Positions 35,965 to 44,730 of a stretch of DNA of 64,000 nt are shown one piece after another. The notes under the pieces are model-generated. The model ran no database searches and had not been told where the DNA came from. It saw only the letters and a list, made by a program, of their open reading frames with translations. Positions within the stretch are counted from its first letter, which is position 1. Every line of letters starts with the position of its first letter. The stretch comes from Caballeronia sp. NK8. GTDB lineage: Bacteria; Pseudomonadota; Gammaproteobacteria; Burkholderiales; Burkholderiaceae. The position numbers and the translations under genes were made by a program. Where the stretch lies: positions 930,001-994,000 of the forward strand of contig NZ_AP024325.1 in the NCBI RefSeq assembly GCF_018408855.1, in the 5' to 3' direction.

Positions 35965-37224
35965 ATGAATTGGTACCGTGAAGTTTCCACGGCGGAAAAA
36001 CGCACGCTATGGGGCTGCTTCGCAGGCTGGGCGCTCGATGGCGTCGACACGCAATTGTTCAGCCTGGTGATTCCGACGCTCATCGCGACGTGGGGCATCG
36101 GCAAGGGACAAGCGGGGCTGATCGGCGGGGCGACGCTCGTCGCGGGCGCGCTGGGCGGGCTCTTTGCGGGCGTGCTGTCCGATCGCATCGGGCGCGTGAA
36201 AGCGCTGCAAATAACCGTGCTCTGGTTCTCGCTTTTCACGTTTCTCAGCGCCTTTGCGCAGAATTTCGAACAGTTGCTCGTGCTCAAATCGCTGCAGGGA
36301 CTCGGCTTCGGCGGTGAATGGACCGCGGGCGCCGTATTGCTCAGCGAGACCATTCGCGCGAAACATCGCGGCAAGGCCATGGGCATCGTGCAAAGCGCAT
36401 GGGGCTTCGGCTGGGCCGGCGCGGTGCTGCTCTACATGATCGTGTATTCGTGGGTCTCCCCGGACTGGGCCTGGCGCGTGCTGTTCGCCATCGGTCTGAT
36501 TCCCGCGCTGCTCGTCGTCTATATGCGCCGCAATATCGAAGAGCCGCCGCGTGAAGCGAAGTCCGGCGAGCCGGATCACGCGCAACGTCAGGGCGCGTTC
36601 GCGATCCTCGCCGGCATCTTTCATCCTTCGGTGCTGCGCACGACGATCGTCGGCGGCCTGATCGGACTCGGCGCGCATGGCGGTTATCACGCGATCACGA
36701 CGTGGCTGCCCACCTACCTCAAAACGGAACGTCATTTATCGGTGCTCGGCACGGGCGGTTATCTGGCCGTGGTGATCACCGCGTTCATCGTCGGATGCTT
36801 TGTCAGCGCATGGCTGCAGGACAAGATCGGCCGCCGCAAGAATGTGATCCTCTTCGCGATCTGCTGCGCGGTCACGGTCAATATCTATGTGTTCCTGCCC
36901 ATCGGCGATCTCGCGATGCTCATTCTGAGCTTTCCGCTCGGCCTCTTTTCGGCCGGCATTCCCGCGACGCTCGGCGCCCTTTTTAACGAGCTTTATCCGC
37001 AAGGCGTGCGCGGCACGGGCGTCGGCTTCTGCTACAACTTCGGGCGTGTCGTGTCGGCCGTGTTTCCGGTGCTCGTCGGGCACATGGGCAATTCGATGCC
37101 GCTCGGACAGGCGCTCGGCATCGACGCGGGTATTGCGTATGGACTCGTCGTCGTAGCAGCGTTGCTGCTGCCTGAAACACGAGGCCGCCGCATTGCAACG
37201 GCGCCCGCTCAAGCCTCGTCCTGA
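35965..37224 (+). CDS. MFS metabolite:H+ symporter
   Basis: Importer of 419 aa with about twelve membrane helices. It shows the MFS signature GVLSDRIGR after helix 2 and DKIGRRK after helix 8, plus GLGFGGEWTAG, a pattern of the aromatic acid/sialate:H+ symporter-like groups. CAGGAGACGC precedes the ATG at 35965; a frame starting at 35929 adds 12 residues. First gene of an operon with a LigI-like lactonase (6-base gap) and an isocitrate-lyase-like lyase. The substrate is probably an organic acid; identity unknown. Confidence 0.92.
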   Translation: MNWYREVSTAEKRTLWGCFAGWALDGVDTQLFSLVIPTLIATWGIGKGQAGLIGGATLVAGALGGLFAGVLSDRIGRVKALQITVLWFSLFTFLSAFAQNFEQLLVLKSLQGLGFGGEWTAGAVLLSETIRAKHRGKAMGIVQSAWGFGWAGAVLLYMIVYSWVSPDWAWRVLFAIGLIPALLVVYMRRNIEEPPREAKSGEPDHAQRQGAFAILAGIFHPSVLRTTIVGGLIGLGAHGGYHAITTWLPTYLKTERHLSVLGTGGYLAVVITAFIVGCFVSAWLQDKIGRRKNVILFAICCAVTVNIYVFLPIGDLAMLILSFPLGLFSAGIPATLGALFNELYPQGVRGTGVGFCYNFGRVVSAVFPVLVGHMGNSMPLGQALGIDAGIAYGLVVVAALLLPETRGRRIATAPAQASS

Positions 37225-37230
37225 AGCCCC

Positions 37231-38100
37231 ATGACACATTCACTTCATTCCACGCTCGCCGATGAGCAATGGCTCGAATCGGCCCCCGCCGCGATCGAAG
37301 CAATCGACAGTCACGCGCATGTCTTCGTGCGCGGTCTGCCGCTCGCGCCGCATCGCCGTCACGCACCCGATTACGATGCGACGCTCGATGCCTATGCGGA
37401 GCACCTGCGCGCGAACGGCGTCTCGCATGCGGTGCTGGTGCAGCCCAGTTTTCTCGGCACCGACAACTCGTTTTTCGTCGATGTGCTGCAACGCTATCCG
37501 CAACGATTTCGCGGCGTGGCCGTCATCGATCCTTCGATCAGCGACGCCGATTTGCAGCAACTCGCCGCGCACGGTGTCGTCGGGATGCGGCTGAATCTCA
37601 TCGGCCTCGCATTGCCCGATCTGCGTGACGCGCATTGGCGCGCGCTCTTCACGCGAATCAACGCGCTCGGCTGGCACGTCGAGATTCATCGCGATGCGGT
37701 GGATTTGCCGATGCTCATCACGCCGCTGCTCGAACAAGGCTGCACGATCGTGATCGATCATTTCGGCCGGCCCGATCCTGCATTCGGCGCGAACGATCCT
37801 GGCTTTCGCTATCTTCTGACGACCGCGAAAAGCGGGCGCGTGTGGGTCAAACTGTCGGCGGCGTATCGCAGCGTGTGCGACGAAAGCGGCACGGCGCTGG
37901 GGCAAACGCTCACGGCCGCATTGCTCGATTCATTCGGCGCGTCGCGGCTCGTATGGGGCAGCGACTGGCCGCATACGCAGCATCGCGAGCTGATCGACTA
38001 CGGTGCGTCGCGCGATGCGCTCGGCCGCTGGATTCCGGATGCATCGCTGCGTACCATCGTGTTGCGCGATGCGGCGCGCGCGCTGTTTCGCTTCGCCTGA
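37231..38100 (+). CDS. Amidohydrolase-superfamily lactonase (LigI-like)
   Basis: TIM-barrel hydrolase of 289 aa similar to 2-pyrone-4,6-dicarboxylate lactonase and related amidohydrolase_2 enzymes. It has the N-terminal metal-site motif DSHAHVF near 26-32, EIHRD in the middle, VIDHFGRP and the conserved WGSDWPHTQ with the catalytic Asp near the C-terminus. It starts 6 bases after the MFS stop and precedes the lyase gene, so it probably opens a lactone ring of the imported compound or of its metabolite. Substrate not determinable. Confidence 0.88.
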   Translation: MTHSLHSTLADEQWLESAPAAIEAIDSHAHVFVRGLPLAPHRRHAPDYDATLDAYAEHLRANGVSHAVLVQPSFLGTDNSFFVDVLQRYPQRFRGVAVIDPSISDADLQQLAAHGVVGMRLNLIGLALPDLRDAHWRALFTRINALGWHVEIHRDAVDLPMLITPLLEQGCTIVIDHFGRPDPAFGANDPGFRYLLTTAKSGRVWVKLSAAYRSVCDESGTALGQTLTAALLDSFGASRLVWGSDWPHTQHRELIDYGASRDALGRWIPDASLRTIVLRDAARALFRFA

Positions 38101-38185
38101 TGGCTGTGCGAGCGCCGAAGCGCGACGCGCGTTAGCATTGCATACGCTGACGCCGAACCCGAACTCTCTTTCCGGAACCGAAGCC

Positions 38186-39067
38186 ATGACCACTTCTTCT
38201 TCCCGCCGCCGCGCCGCGTTTCGCGAACGGGTCAACGCACGGCGCGGTCTGCTGCTGCCCGGCGCATTCAACGCGATGAGCGCGCGTGTCGCCGCCGATC
38301 TCGGTTTCGAAGCGCTCTACATCACCGGCGCGGGCGTGACGAACATGTCGCTCGGCATGCCGGACCTCGGTTTCATCGGCCTCGCGGAAGTCGCGGAGCA
38401 TACGTCGCGCATTCGCGATGCAGTGGACCTGCCGCTCGTCGTCGATGCGGACACGGGCTTCGGCAATGCGCTCAACGTGCGTCATACGGTACGCACGCTG
38501 GAGCGCGCCGGCGCCGATGCGATTCAACTCGAAGATCAGGTGATGCCGAAGAAGTGCGGCCATTTCGCGGGCAAGGCCGTTGTCTCGACCAATGAAATGG
38601 TCGGCAAGATTCGCGCGGCGGTGGATGCGCGCGAGGACGAGAACTTTCAGATCATCGCGCGCACCGATGCATGCGCGGTGGAAGGCTTCGATGCGGCGAT
38701 CGAACGTGCGCGCGCCTTCGTCGAAGCAGGCGCGGACATTCTCTTTGTCGAGGCAATCGAGACGCCCGAGCAGATCGCATCGCTGCCGAAGCTGCTCGAT
38801 GCGCCACAGCTCATCAACATCGTGATCGGCGGCAAGACGCCGGTGACCGATCGGGCCGATCTCGAACGTCTCGGTTTCAGCCTCGTGCTCTATGCGAATG
38901 CCGCGTTGCAAAGCGCCGTGCGCGGCATGCAGACGGCGCTCGGCGCGTTGAAATCGCAAGGACGGCTCGATGAAGATTCGGCTGTCGTTGCGCCCTTCGC
39001 CGAGCGTCAACGGCTCGTGAACAAGCCGCTTTTCGACGAACTCGACCGCAAGTACGCGGCTGATTAG
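38186..39067 (+). CDS. Isocitrate lyase/PEP mutase superfamily lyase
   Basis: Enzyme of 293 aa cleaving or rearranging the C-C or C-P bond of a 2-oxoacid-related acid. It has LLLPGAFNAMSARVA, the metal-binding VDADTGFGN, IQLEDQ and the loop motif PKKCGHFAGK with the catalytic Cys typical of isocitrate, methylisocitrate and dimethylmalate lyases. Third gene of the LysR-controlled operon. Sequence alone cannot choose between methylisocitrate, 2,3-dimethylmalate or other substrates; the linked lactonase suggests the lactone opens to a branched hydroxy acid which is then split. The start at 38186 follows the previous stop by 85 bases. Confidence 0.9.
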   Translation: MTTSSSRRRAAFRERVNARRGLLLPGAFNAMSARVAADLGFEALYITGAGVTNMSLGMPDLGFIGLAEVAEHTSRIRDAVDLPLVVDADTGFGNALNVRHTVRTLERAGADAIQLEDQVMPKKCGHFAGKAVVSTNEMVGKIRAAVDAREDENFQIIARTDACAVEGFDAAIERARAFVEAGADILFVEAIETPEQIASLPKLLDAPQLINIVIGGKTPVTDRADLERLGFSLVLYANAALQSAVRGMQTALGALKSQGRLDEDSAVVAPFAERQRLVNKPLFDELDRKYAAD

Positions 39068-39073
39068 GCTGGC

Positions 39074-39373
39074 TTAGCGCGAGTACATCGCGTTCCAGTC
39101 GGATGGCGACACGCGCGCACCGCCCGCTTGCGACGTTCCATTGGCGCTGCCGCCATAGGCGGTTGCACCATCGCGCGCGGCGAGCTTCGCTTCGGCCGCC
39201 TGAATCGCTTCGGGATAATGCGCCTGATCGCCATCGCCTACGTGATAGCCGACGCTCTGCAATTCGGCGAGTTCTGCACGCACTTGAGCACGCGTGATCT
39301 GGCTTTGCGCAAACGAAGCAACGGGAATGACGAGAGCGGTGGCGACGACTGCCGCACGGATGATCGACTTCAT
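39074..39373 (-). CDS. DUF4148 domain secreted protein
   Basis: Protein of 99 aa with a signal peptide cut after SFAQ. The mature part contains the full family core: ITRAQVRAELAELQSVGYHV and AHYPEAIQAAEAKLAA. DUF4148 proteins are short, exported and abundant in Burkholderiaceae; no function is known. TTGGAG precedes the ATG. It ends six bases from the convergent lyase gene. Confidence 0.92.
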   Translation of the reverse strand: MKSIIRAAVVATALVIPVASFAQSQITRAQVRAELAELQSVGYHVGDGDQAHYPEAIQAAEAKLAARDGATAYGGSANGTSQAGGARVSPSDWNAMYSR

Positions 39374-39633
39374 GATGAAACTCCAATGTTATGAGGTGCC
39401 TGGCTACGAACACTGTGCCGTTCGAAGCAGTGAGTGCAGTCTATGTCGCGCGTCCTCTCGGGTTAACCCCTAGCGCAAGAAAGCACTCTTCTTCGAAACG
39501 CGCACAATCGCTCACGAACCGCGCCGGTCCTGGCGTTCGAGAATTTGCTATGCTGGCCGCCGGACTGAACGCAGATGCGCGTCGCGTTCGCCTCATGGCG
39601 CAAGGCGCCCGTCAAACACTGGAGAAGCAGAAG

Positions 39634-39927
39634 ATGGCAAAAGGATATTGGGTCAGCGTGTACAAGCAGATCATCAAGCCCGAGCAGACAGCGGAATACG
39701 CGAAGATCGCAACGCAGGCCATCGCAGAAGGCGGCGGCCGGCCCCTTGTTCGCGGCGTCGCGTCGATGACGCAAGGTGAAGGCGTCATCGAGCGCACGGT
39801 GGTCATCGAATTCGATTCGCTCGATGCAGCCGTCGCAGCCTATAACAGCGCGACCTACCAGCACGCGCTCGAAGTGCTGGGCGATGCGGTCGTGCGCGAT
39901 TTCCGCGTCGTCGAAGGCGTTGCCTGA
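39634..39927 (+). CDS. DUF1330 family protein
   Basis: Protein of 97 aa with the dimeric alpha-beta barrel (ferredoxin-like) fold of DUF1330. It has the usual start AKGYWVSVYKQI, KPEQTAEYAK, IERTVVIEFDS and the AVAAYNSATYQHAL segment. GGAGAAGCAG lies upstream of the ATG at 39634; a frame from 39391 adds 81 residues without likeness. Family members have no settled role. It is convergent with the HAD gene. Confidence 0.92.
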   Translation: MAKGYWVSVYKQIIKPEQTAEYAKIATQAIAEGGGRPLVRGVASMTQGEGVIERTVVIEFDSLDAAVAAYNSATYQHALEVLGDAVVRDFRVVEGVA

Positions 39928-39956
39928 GGTTGCGGTTCGGCCGATGTTCGCGGCGC

Positions 39957-40679
39957 TCACGCGCCCACGGCATCGGCCAGTTCGATCATGTCGCGCGCGC
40001 TGACGTCCCAGTCGCTCGCGGCTTTCAGATCGACCGTCTGAGCGGGACCACGCTCATACGGACGCGCGACGAACGCGGTGCGCAAGCCGCACTTTCGCGC
40101 CGCGGCGAGATCGTCGTTATGCGCGGCGACGAGACACACTTCTTCCGGCGCGAGCATCAGCACGTCAGCCGTGCGCAGATACGCCTGCGGATCCGGCTTG
40201 TAGATCTGCGCGATCTCCGCGCCGAGAATTGCATCCCAGGGCAAGCCGGCGCGCTTCGCCATATCCACCATCAGCCTGATATTGCCGTTCGAAAGCGGCG
40301 CGATGATATGGCGCGCTTTCAGCCGTTGCAGACCCGGTATCGAATCCGGCCAGGGATCGAGGCGATGCCACGCGAGATTCAATTCATCGAGCACTTCCGG
40401 CGGGACCGCATTCGGGTCGATGCCGAACTCCGGTAATGCATCGATCAGGTTCTCGCGATGCAATACATCGAGTCGCACGAAGGGGCGCTCGCCGCTGATG
40501 ATCTTGCGCATCGCCGGCACATAGCGGCTGCGCCATGCATCGGCGAAAGCTTCCGGCTGCGCGCCCGCCGCGCCGAAGCGCTGCAGAAACGGCGCGGCCT
40601 CGCGCGCGACGCCGCCGCGCCAGTCCACCACCGTGCCGAATACATCGAATACGAAAGCCTTTACGTTGGGCAAGCTCAC
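39957..40679 (-). CDS. HAD-family haloacid dehalogenase type II
   Basis: Hydrolase of 240 aa. Motif I is FDVFGTVVDWR with the nucleophilic Asp, motif II lies in APLSNGN, the motif III Lys in YKPDPQAY, and motif IV in AAHNDDLAAAR. This set matches (S)-2-haloacid dehalogenases and close phosphatase relatives. The start chosen is GTG at 40679 because AAGGGGA lies 6 bases upstream; an ATG at 40754 would add 25 residues. It is divergent from the SDR at 40850. True substrate may be a haloacid or a phosphate ester. Confidence 0.88.
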   Translation of the reverse strand: MSLPNVKAFVFDVFGTVVDWRGGVAREAAPFLQRFGAAGAQPEAFADAWRSRYVPAMRKIISGERPFVRLDVLHRENLIDALPEFGIDPNAVPPEVLDELNLAWHRLDPWPDSIPGLQRLKARHIIAPLSNGNIRLMVDMAKRAGLPWDAILGAEIAQIYKPDPQAYLRTADVLMLAPEEVCLVAAHNDDLAAARKCGLRTAFVARPYERGPAQTVDLKAASDWDVSARDMIELADAVGA

Positions 40680-40849
40680 GTCGATTTCCCCTTTCAAGTA
40701 ATTCGTCTGATCGAAGACTTGTTCCTTGCGCGCAAAACTGATTGTCCACCGCATGTGTACGCAACGAATCTCGAAACGCCTAAATTACGACTCATCGGAG
40801 CAAGCGGTCCGATCCGCAACAGGCCCAACATCATCTTTCGAGGTTCATC

Positions 40850-41560
40850 ATGAGCAACGCACAAAAAGTCGCTATCGTTACCGGCGCATCGCAAGGCATT
40901 GGCGCTGAAATCGTCAAGGCATTCCGCGCACAAGGTTATGGCGTCGTCGCCACCGCCCGTTCGATTCAGCAGGCGGACGATCCGAATGTCGTCGCCGTCG
41001 CGGGCGATATCGGCGATCGCGCCACGGCGCACCGTGTCGTCGAGGCGGCTATCGCGCGCTTCGGCCGCATCGATACGCTCGTCAACAATGCGGGCATTTT
41101 CATCGCCAAGCCTTTCACGCAATATACGCAGGAAGACTATGCGGCGGTCCTGAATGTGAACGTGAACGGCTTCTTCCATATCACGCAACTCGCGATCGAA
41201 CAGATGGAGAAGAACAAGAGCGGGCATATCGTCAACATCACGACTACGCTGGTGGATCATGCGGTGAGCGGCGTGCCTTCGGTTCTGGCATCGCTGACGA
41301 AGGGCGGTCTGAATGCCGCGACGAAATCGCTTGCGATCGAATACGCGAAGTCCGGCATTCGCGCGAATGCGGTATCGCCCGGCATCATCAAATCGCCTAT
41401 GCATGCAGCCGAAACCCACGAAGCACTCGGCGCGCTGCATCCGATGGGACGCATGGGCGAAATGAGCGATATCGCGAACGCCGTGCTGTATCTCGACGCT
41501 GCGCCGTTCGTGACGGGCGAAATCCTGCACGTCGATGGCGGCCAAAGCGCGGGGCATTGA
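40850..41560 (+). CDS. Atypical SDR protein lacking catalytic Ser and Tyr
   Basis: Rossmann-fold protein of 236 aa of the SDR family. The cofactor motif TGASQGIG (11-18), NNAG (79-82) and DGGQ are intact. The catalytic region is altered: where other SDRs have Ser, residues 131-133 are Thr-Thr-Thr, and the Tyr-x3-Lys motif reads A-S-L-T-K (Ala147, Lys151). Classical dehydrogenase activity is therefore doubtful; it could bind cofactor as a sensor or use another mechanism. A tautomerase gene follows in the same direction. Confidence 0.9.
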   Translation: MSNAQKVAIVTGASQGIGAEIVKAFRAQGYGVVATARSIQQADDPNVVAVAGDIGDRATAHRVVEAAIARFGRIDTLVNNAGIFIAKPFTQYTQEDYAAVLNVNVNGFFHITQLAIEQMEKNKSGHIVNITTTLVDHAVSGVPSVLASLTKGGLNAATKSLAIEYAKSGIRANAVSPGIIKSPMHAAETHEALGALHPMGRMGEMSDIANAVLYLDAAPFVTGEILHVDGGQSAGH

Positions 41561-41629
41561 TCGATTCCTTACCGGTTGCGAATGCGCCCTTCGCGGGCGC
41601 ATCGCTGTTTTTCAATCCAGGAGATCACC

Positions 41630-41866
41630 ATGCCGATCGTTACGATTCAAGTGACACGCGAAGGCAACAAGCCCGGCACGAGCGCCGTCACCGCCGATGA
41701 AAAAGTGCAGCTCATCAAGGGCGTGAGCCAGCTATTGCTCGACGTGTTGAACAAGCCGCTCGACAGCACCTTCGTCGTAATTCAGGAAGTCGAACTCGAG
41801 AACTGGGGCGTGGGCGGCTTGCCGGTGTCCGAGTATCGGCGGCAAAAGCAGGCAAAGGAAAGTTGA
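41630..41866 (+). CDS. 4-oxalocrotonate-tautomerase-like enzyme
   Basis: Small tautomerase of 78 aa. After Met removal it starts with Pro (PIVTIQVTREG), the catalytic base of the family, and continues with VQLIKGVSQLLLDVLNKP and VVIQEVELENWGVGG. The C-terminal YRRQKQ tail is longer than in XylH-type enzymes. CCAGGAGATC precedes the ATG, 69 bases after the atypical SDR, so both may form a unit. It would isomerise a keto-enol acid. Confidence 0.88.
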   Translation: MPIVTIQVTREGNKPGTSAVTADEKVQLIKGVSQLLLDVLNKPLDSTFVVIQEVELENWGVGGLPVSEYRRQKQAKES

Positions 41867-41881
41867 CGCGCATCGGGACGC

Positions 41882-41915
41882 CGGCATCGCCGCATGAACA
41901 GACACGGCGATGCCG
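41882..41915. terminator. Bidirectional terminator between tautomerase and trehalase genes
   Basis: CGGCATCGCCG and CGGCGATGCCG form a perfect 11-bp stem around a 12-base loop, in the 62-base gap between two convergent genes. It can serve both directions. Confidence 0.7.
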
Positions 41916-41928
41916 CTATCTCCAGGTG

Positions 41929-43578
41929 TCATTGCGCTGACGGATAAAGATCGAGCAGCTTCAGCGTCACGCCATTCGTCCATCCGAAGCCATCCTGCAG
42001 CGGATATTCTCCGCCGCCTCCGCCACCGGTTCCCTCGCCTTCCACCACGTATTTCTCGACGAGCTTCTGCTGGGTCTTGTAGACGTTGTTCACGTCGCCC
42101 AGAAAACGCGTGCCGATCTGCTGCGCGAGATCGCTGCGCCCGTAGCGCCGCAGGCCCTGCACGGCTATCCAGTGCAACGGCGCCCAGCCGTTCGGTGCGT
42201 CCCACTGCTGCGTCGTGTTGTAGGTCGTCGTCGTAAGGCCGCCCGGCTTCAATAGCATCGCCTCGACGGTCTGCGCGGTCTTGTGCGCGCGCTCCGGCCA
42301 CGCCGCATTCGCAAAGAGCGGATAGAGCATCGCGGCCGATGGATTATTGCGCGGCTGCGCGAGCTTCCAGTCGTAATCGCCGTAATAGCCGTTCTTGTTC
42401 CAGAGATACTTGTTGATGCCGATCGCGCGCCGCGCCGCGCGTCCGACAAACTCGCCAACACAACCGAAATCGCGCGCCTCGCCGCAACCGATGGCAATCG
42501 TCGTTTCGAGGTGGAACATCAGGCTGTTCAGATCGACGGGAATGATGGACGTAGTGCGGATCGTCGCGAGCGTCATGTTGTCGCCGAACCAGCGCGAACT
42601 GAAATCCCAGCCGCTTTCGGCCGCCGCGCGCAGATCGCGATACACCTCGTTCGCCGGGCGATTCGTGACCTGTTTCGCGGTGGCGACGTCCTCCGAATAC
42701 GACTCGTCGCGCGGCGTGTCGCGTTCGTCCCAGTAGCGATTGAGCACGGTCTTGTCCGGCAGCATCACGACGTTGCGCACCGCATCGCCCGGCTGCAATC
42801 CGTTTGCGCCTTGCATCCAGTAGCCATATTCACGGCGCAATTGCGGCAAATACTTCTGATAGACGCGGCCGCCCTCTTTCTTCGCGGCAAGTTCGACCAT
42901 GTAGGAGAAGAATGGCGGCTGCGAACGGCTCACGTAATACGTGCGATTGCCATTGGGAATATGGCCGATCGTATCGATCAGATACGCGAAGTTATCGAGC
43001 ATGTCGTCGACGAGATCTTCGCGGCCCGCTTCCTGAAGACCGAGCATCGTGAAATAGGTGTCCCAGTAGTAACCTTCGCGAAAGCGTCCGCCCGGCACGA
43101 CATACTGCTTGGGCATCGGGATCAGCGAGCTATTGGGCGGAACGTTCGCGGTCGTCGTCAGACGCGTGAGTTCGGGCCACAGCCAGTCGATATGTTCGCG
43201 CAGCGTCTGGTTCGGCGGCGGCGTGATGCTCTGGTCCGTAGGCGGCGTGAAGTATTGCGCGACGAAGTTCTTGAGCGAGAAGCCCGGCACCGACATCTGC
43301 TGATGGTAGGCCTGCACGATCTGCGCGGGGTCGATCTTCGGCACCGCATCGACAAAGGTCTTCTGATCAGGATAGATGCCCTGCGTCTGCACGGCGACGA
43401 ACAGATCGCCGTATAGCTCGCTCGGCGGTGGCGGCAAGGTATAACCGGTTTGCGCGTCGGCATACGCCACGCTCGCTGCCGCGCTCATGACGAGCCAGCC
43501 GCATAACATTGCGCGCGCCCTGAACGTGAAGCGCCGCGACGCCTCATGCGTCGCGCGATGCGATGACAGTGCGATCAT
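41929..43578 (-). CDS. treA: Periplasmic trehalase (GH37)
   Basis: Secreted alpha,alpha-trehalase of 549 aa that splits trehalose into two glucose molecules in the periplasm. A signal peptide ends near residue 40 (VAYADA). Signature 1, [15 protein letters not shown], is at 162-176, and signature 2, [10 protein letters not shown], lies near residue 465. Near the C-terminus the Gly-rich run and [15 protein letters not shown] match known trehalases. GGAGGGAGC precedes the ATG. The gene stands alone; uptake of the glucose is by other systems. Confidence 0.97.
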   Translation of the reverse strand: MIALSSHRATHEASRRFTFRARAMLCGWLVMSAAASVAYADAQTGYTLPPPPSELYGDLFVAVQTQGIYPDQKTFVDAVPKIDPAQIVQAYHQQMSVPGFSLKNFVAQYFTPPTDQSITPPPNQTLREHIDWLWPELTRLTTTANVPPNSSLIPMPKQYVVPGGRFREGYYWDTYFTMLGLQEAGREDLVDDMLDNFAYLIDTIGHIPNGNRTYYVSRSQPPFFSYMVELAAKKEGGRVYQKYLPQLRREYGYWMQGANGLQPGDAVRNVVMLPDKTVLNRYWDERDTPRDESYSEDVATAKQVTNRPANEVYRDLRAAAESGWDFSSRWFGDNMTLATIRTTSIIPVDLNSLMFHLETTIAIGCGEARDFGCVGEFVGRAARRAIGINKYLWNKNGYYGDYDWKLAQPRNNPSAAMLYPLFANAAWPERAHKTAQTVEAMLLKPGGLTTTTYNTTQQWDAPNGWAPLHWIAVQGLRRYGRSDLAQQIGTRFLGDVNNVYKTQQKLVEKYVVEGEGTGGGGGGEYPLQDGFGWTNGVTLKLLDLYPSAQ

Positions 43579-43700
43579 GCTCCCTCCATGAAAGGATGAG
43601 TGAATCGAACTGGTCTCGCTCGGGCCGTGTTTGTTATGAGTGGTTCACGGCAGGGCGAAGCATCGCACGCCTGCAAGGCTCTGGCAACCCTCGAATGCCG

Positions 43701-44594
43701 CTATTGAATGGCCAGCGCCTTGTGCGCCTCTGCCTGAAACTGTGTCGGCGTGACGCCGGTCTGCTTGCGGAAATAACGACTGAAATACGCGATATCGGTA
43801 AAGCCCAGTCCATGCGCGATCTGCTTGACCGATAGCGTGGAATAGACGAGATCGCGTTGTGCCTCGCGCACGAGATGTTCGTTGATCAACGCAAGCGGCG
43901 AGCTTGATATTTCCTCGCGGCAAATGCGCCCGAGCTGCGTGACGGTCATGCCGAGCTTCTGCGCATAGAACTCGACGGGACGATGCTCGCGGAAATGCGC
44001 GGCCACGAGTGCCCTGAAGCGCTTGATCTGCTGCGCGCGCCGTTCCGTCGATGCCACATTCGGCGCCGACGCGCTTTCGCACAGGCGCGCCACATGCACG
44101 AAAAGTGCAATCAGCAGCGACATGCCCGCCGCCATGTGTCCGCGATCCGTCGCACGAAATTCCTTCTCCAGCAATTCGAGAATCGGCACGAACGCGCTTT
44201 CCTTCACCGTCTGCGCGTTCACGCGAGATACGCCCGCGCGCTGCAGCACGGGAATGAGGCCCGGCGCCGCGATCGATGCGAGCGCCTCGATCGATCGTTG
44301 CGCCACGGTGACGACGAGACCATCCACATCCGGCGCGAAATTGAAGCCGTGCACCGTCTGCGCGGGAAGCATGATCACGCTCGGCGGCACGATCTCGATC
44401 ATGCGGTTCTCGATCAGCACTTCCCCTCCGCCGCCGCGAATGTACAGAAATTGCAGCAGCGCATCATGCCGATGCGCGTCGATATGCCAGTCGTTCGGCG
44501 CGCTGCGCTCGACGATCCATTCGAAGTTGAACGCGTCATACCACGGCGGACGCGCCGATTCTCCGTACAGACTGTAGTTAGGGATTTTCCTCAT
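43701..44594 (-). CDS. AraC family transcriptional regulator
   Basis: Activator of 297 aa with an N-terminal cupin-like sensor (HIDAHRHDALLQFLYIRGG) and two C-terminal helix-turn-helix motifs (YAQKLGMTVTQLGRIC and VKQIAHGLGFTDIAYFSRYFR). This layout and the ligand domain are like the PobR/HpaA branch that senses hydroxy-aromatic acids. The ATG at 44594 has CAGGAG 9 bases upstream; two earlier ATGs are poorly spaced. It is divergent from the catabolic operon at 44731 and likely activates it. Confidence 0.92.
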   Translation of the reverse strand: MRKIPNYSLYGESARPPWYDAFNFEWIVERSAPNDWHIDAHRHDALLQFLYIRGGGGEVLIENRMIEIVPPSVIMLPAQTVHGFNFAPDVDGLVVTVAQRSIEALASIAAPGLIPVLQRAGVSRVNAQTVKESAFVPILELLEKEFRATDRGHMAAGMSLLIALFVHVARLCESASAPNVASTERRAQQIKRFRALVAAHFREHRPVEFYAQKLGMTVTQLGRICREEISSSPLALINEHLVREAQRDLVYSTLSVKQIAHGLGFTDIAYFSRYFRKQTGVTPTQFQAEAHKALAIQ

Positions 44595-44618
44595 GTCGCG
44601 CATCTCCTGATGCACAAA

Positions 44619-44684
44619 TTGTCCTGTCGTCTGCCGGCTTTGTCCAATTTTTCCTGCAGGGCCGTGAATATACTTTTTTCACGG
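44619..44684 (+). promoter_or_regulatory. AraC-type direct repeats and promoter of the KstD-like operon
   Basis: TTGTCC occurs at 44619-44624 and again at 44640-44645, exactly 21 bases apart, the usual phasing of AraC half-sites. TATACT at 44669-44674 is a good -10 element and the second half-site lies at the expected -35 zone, as in class II activation. A perfect CCGTGAA-N9-TTCACGG inverted repeat (44662-44684) surrounds the -10. No own -35 consensus is present, consistent with activator dependence. Confidence 0.55.
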
Positions 44685-44730
44685 CGAAGGTTATCGACGC
44701 CTTCGTATTGAACGGACTCAGGAGACAAGG

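Noticed and set aside
42003..42050. Run of glycine codons in the trehalase gene that might be an expansion or sequencing artefact
   Set aside because: A Gly-rich stretch before [15 protein letters not shown] is a normal trait of bacterial trehalases.
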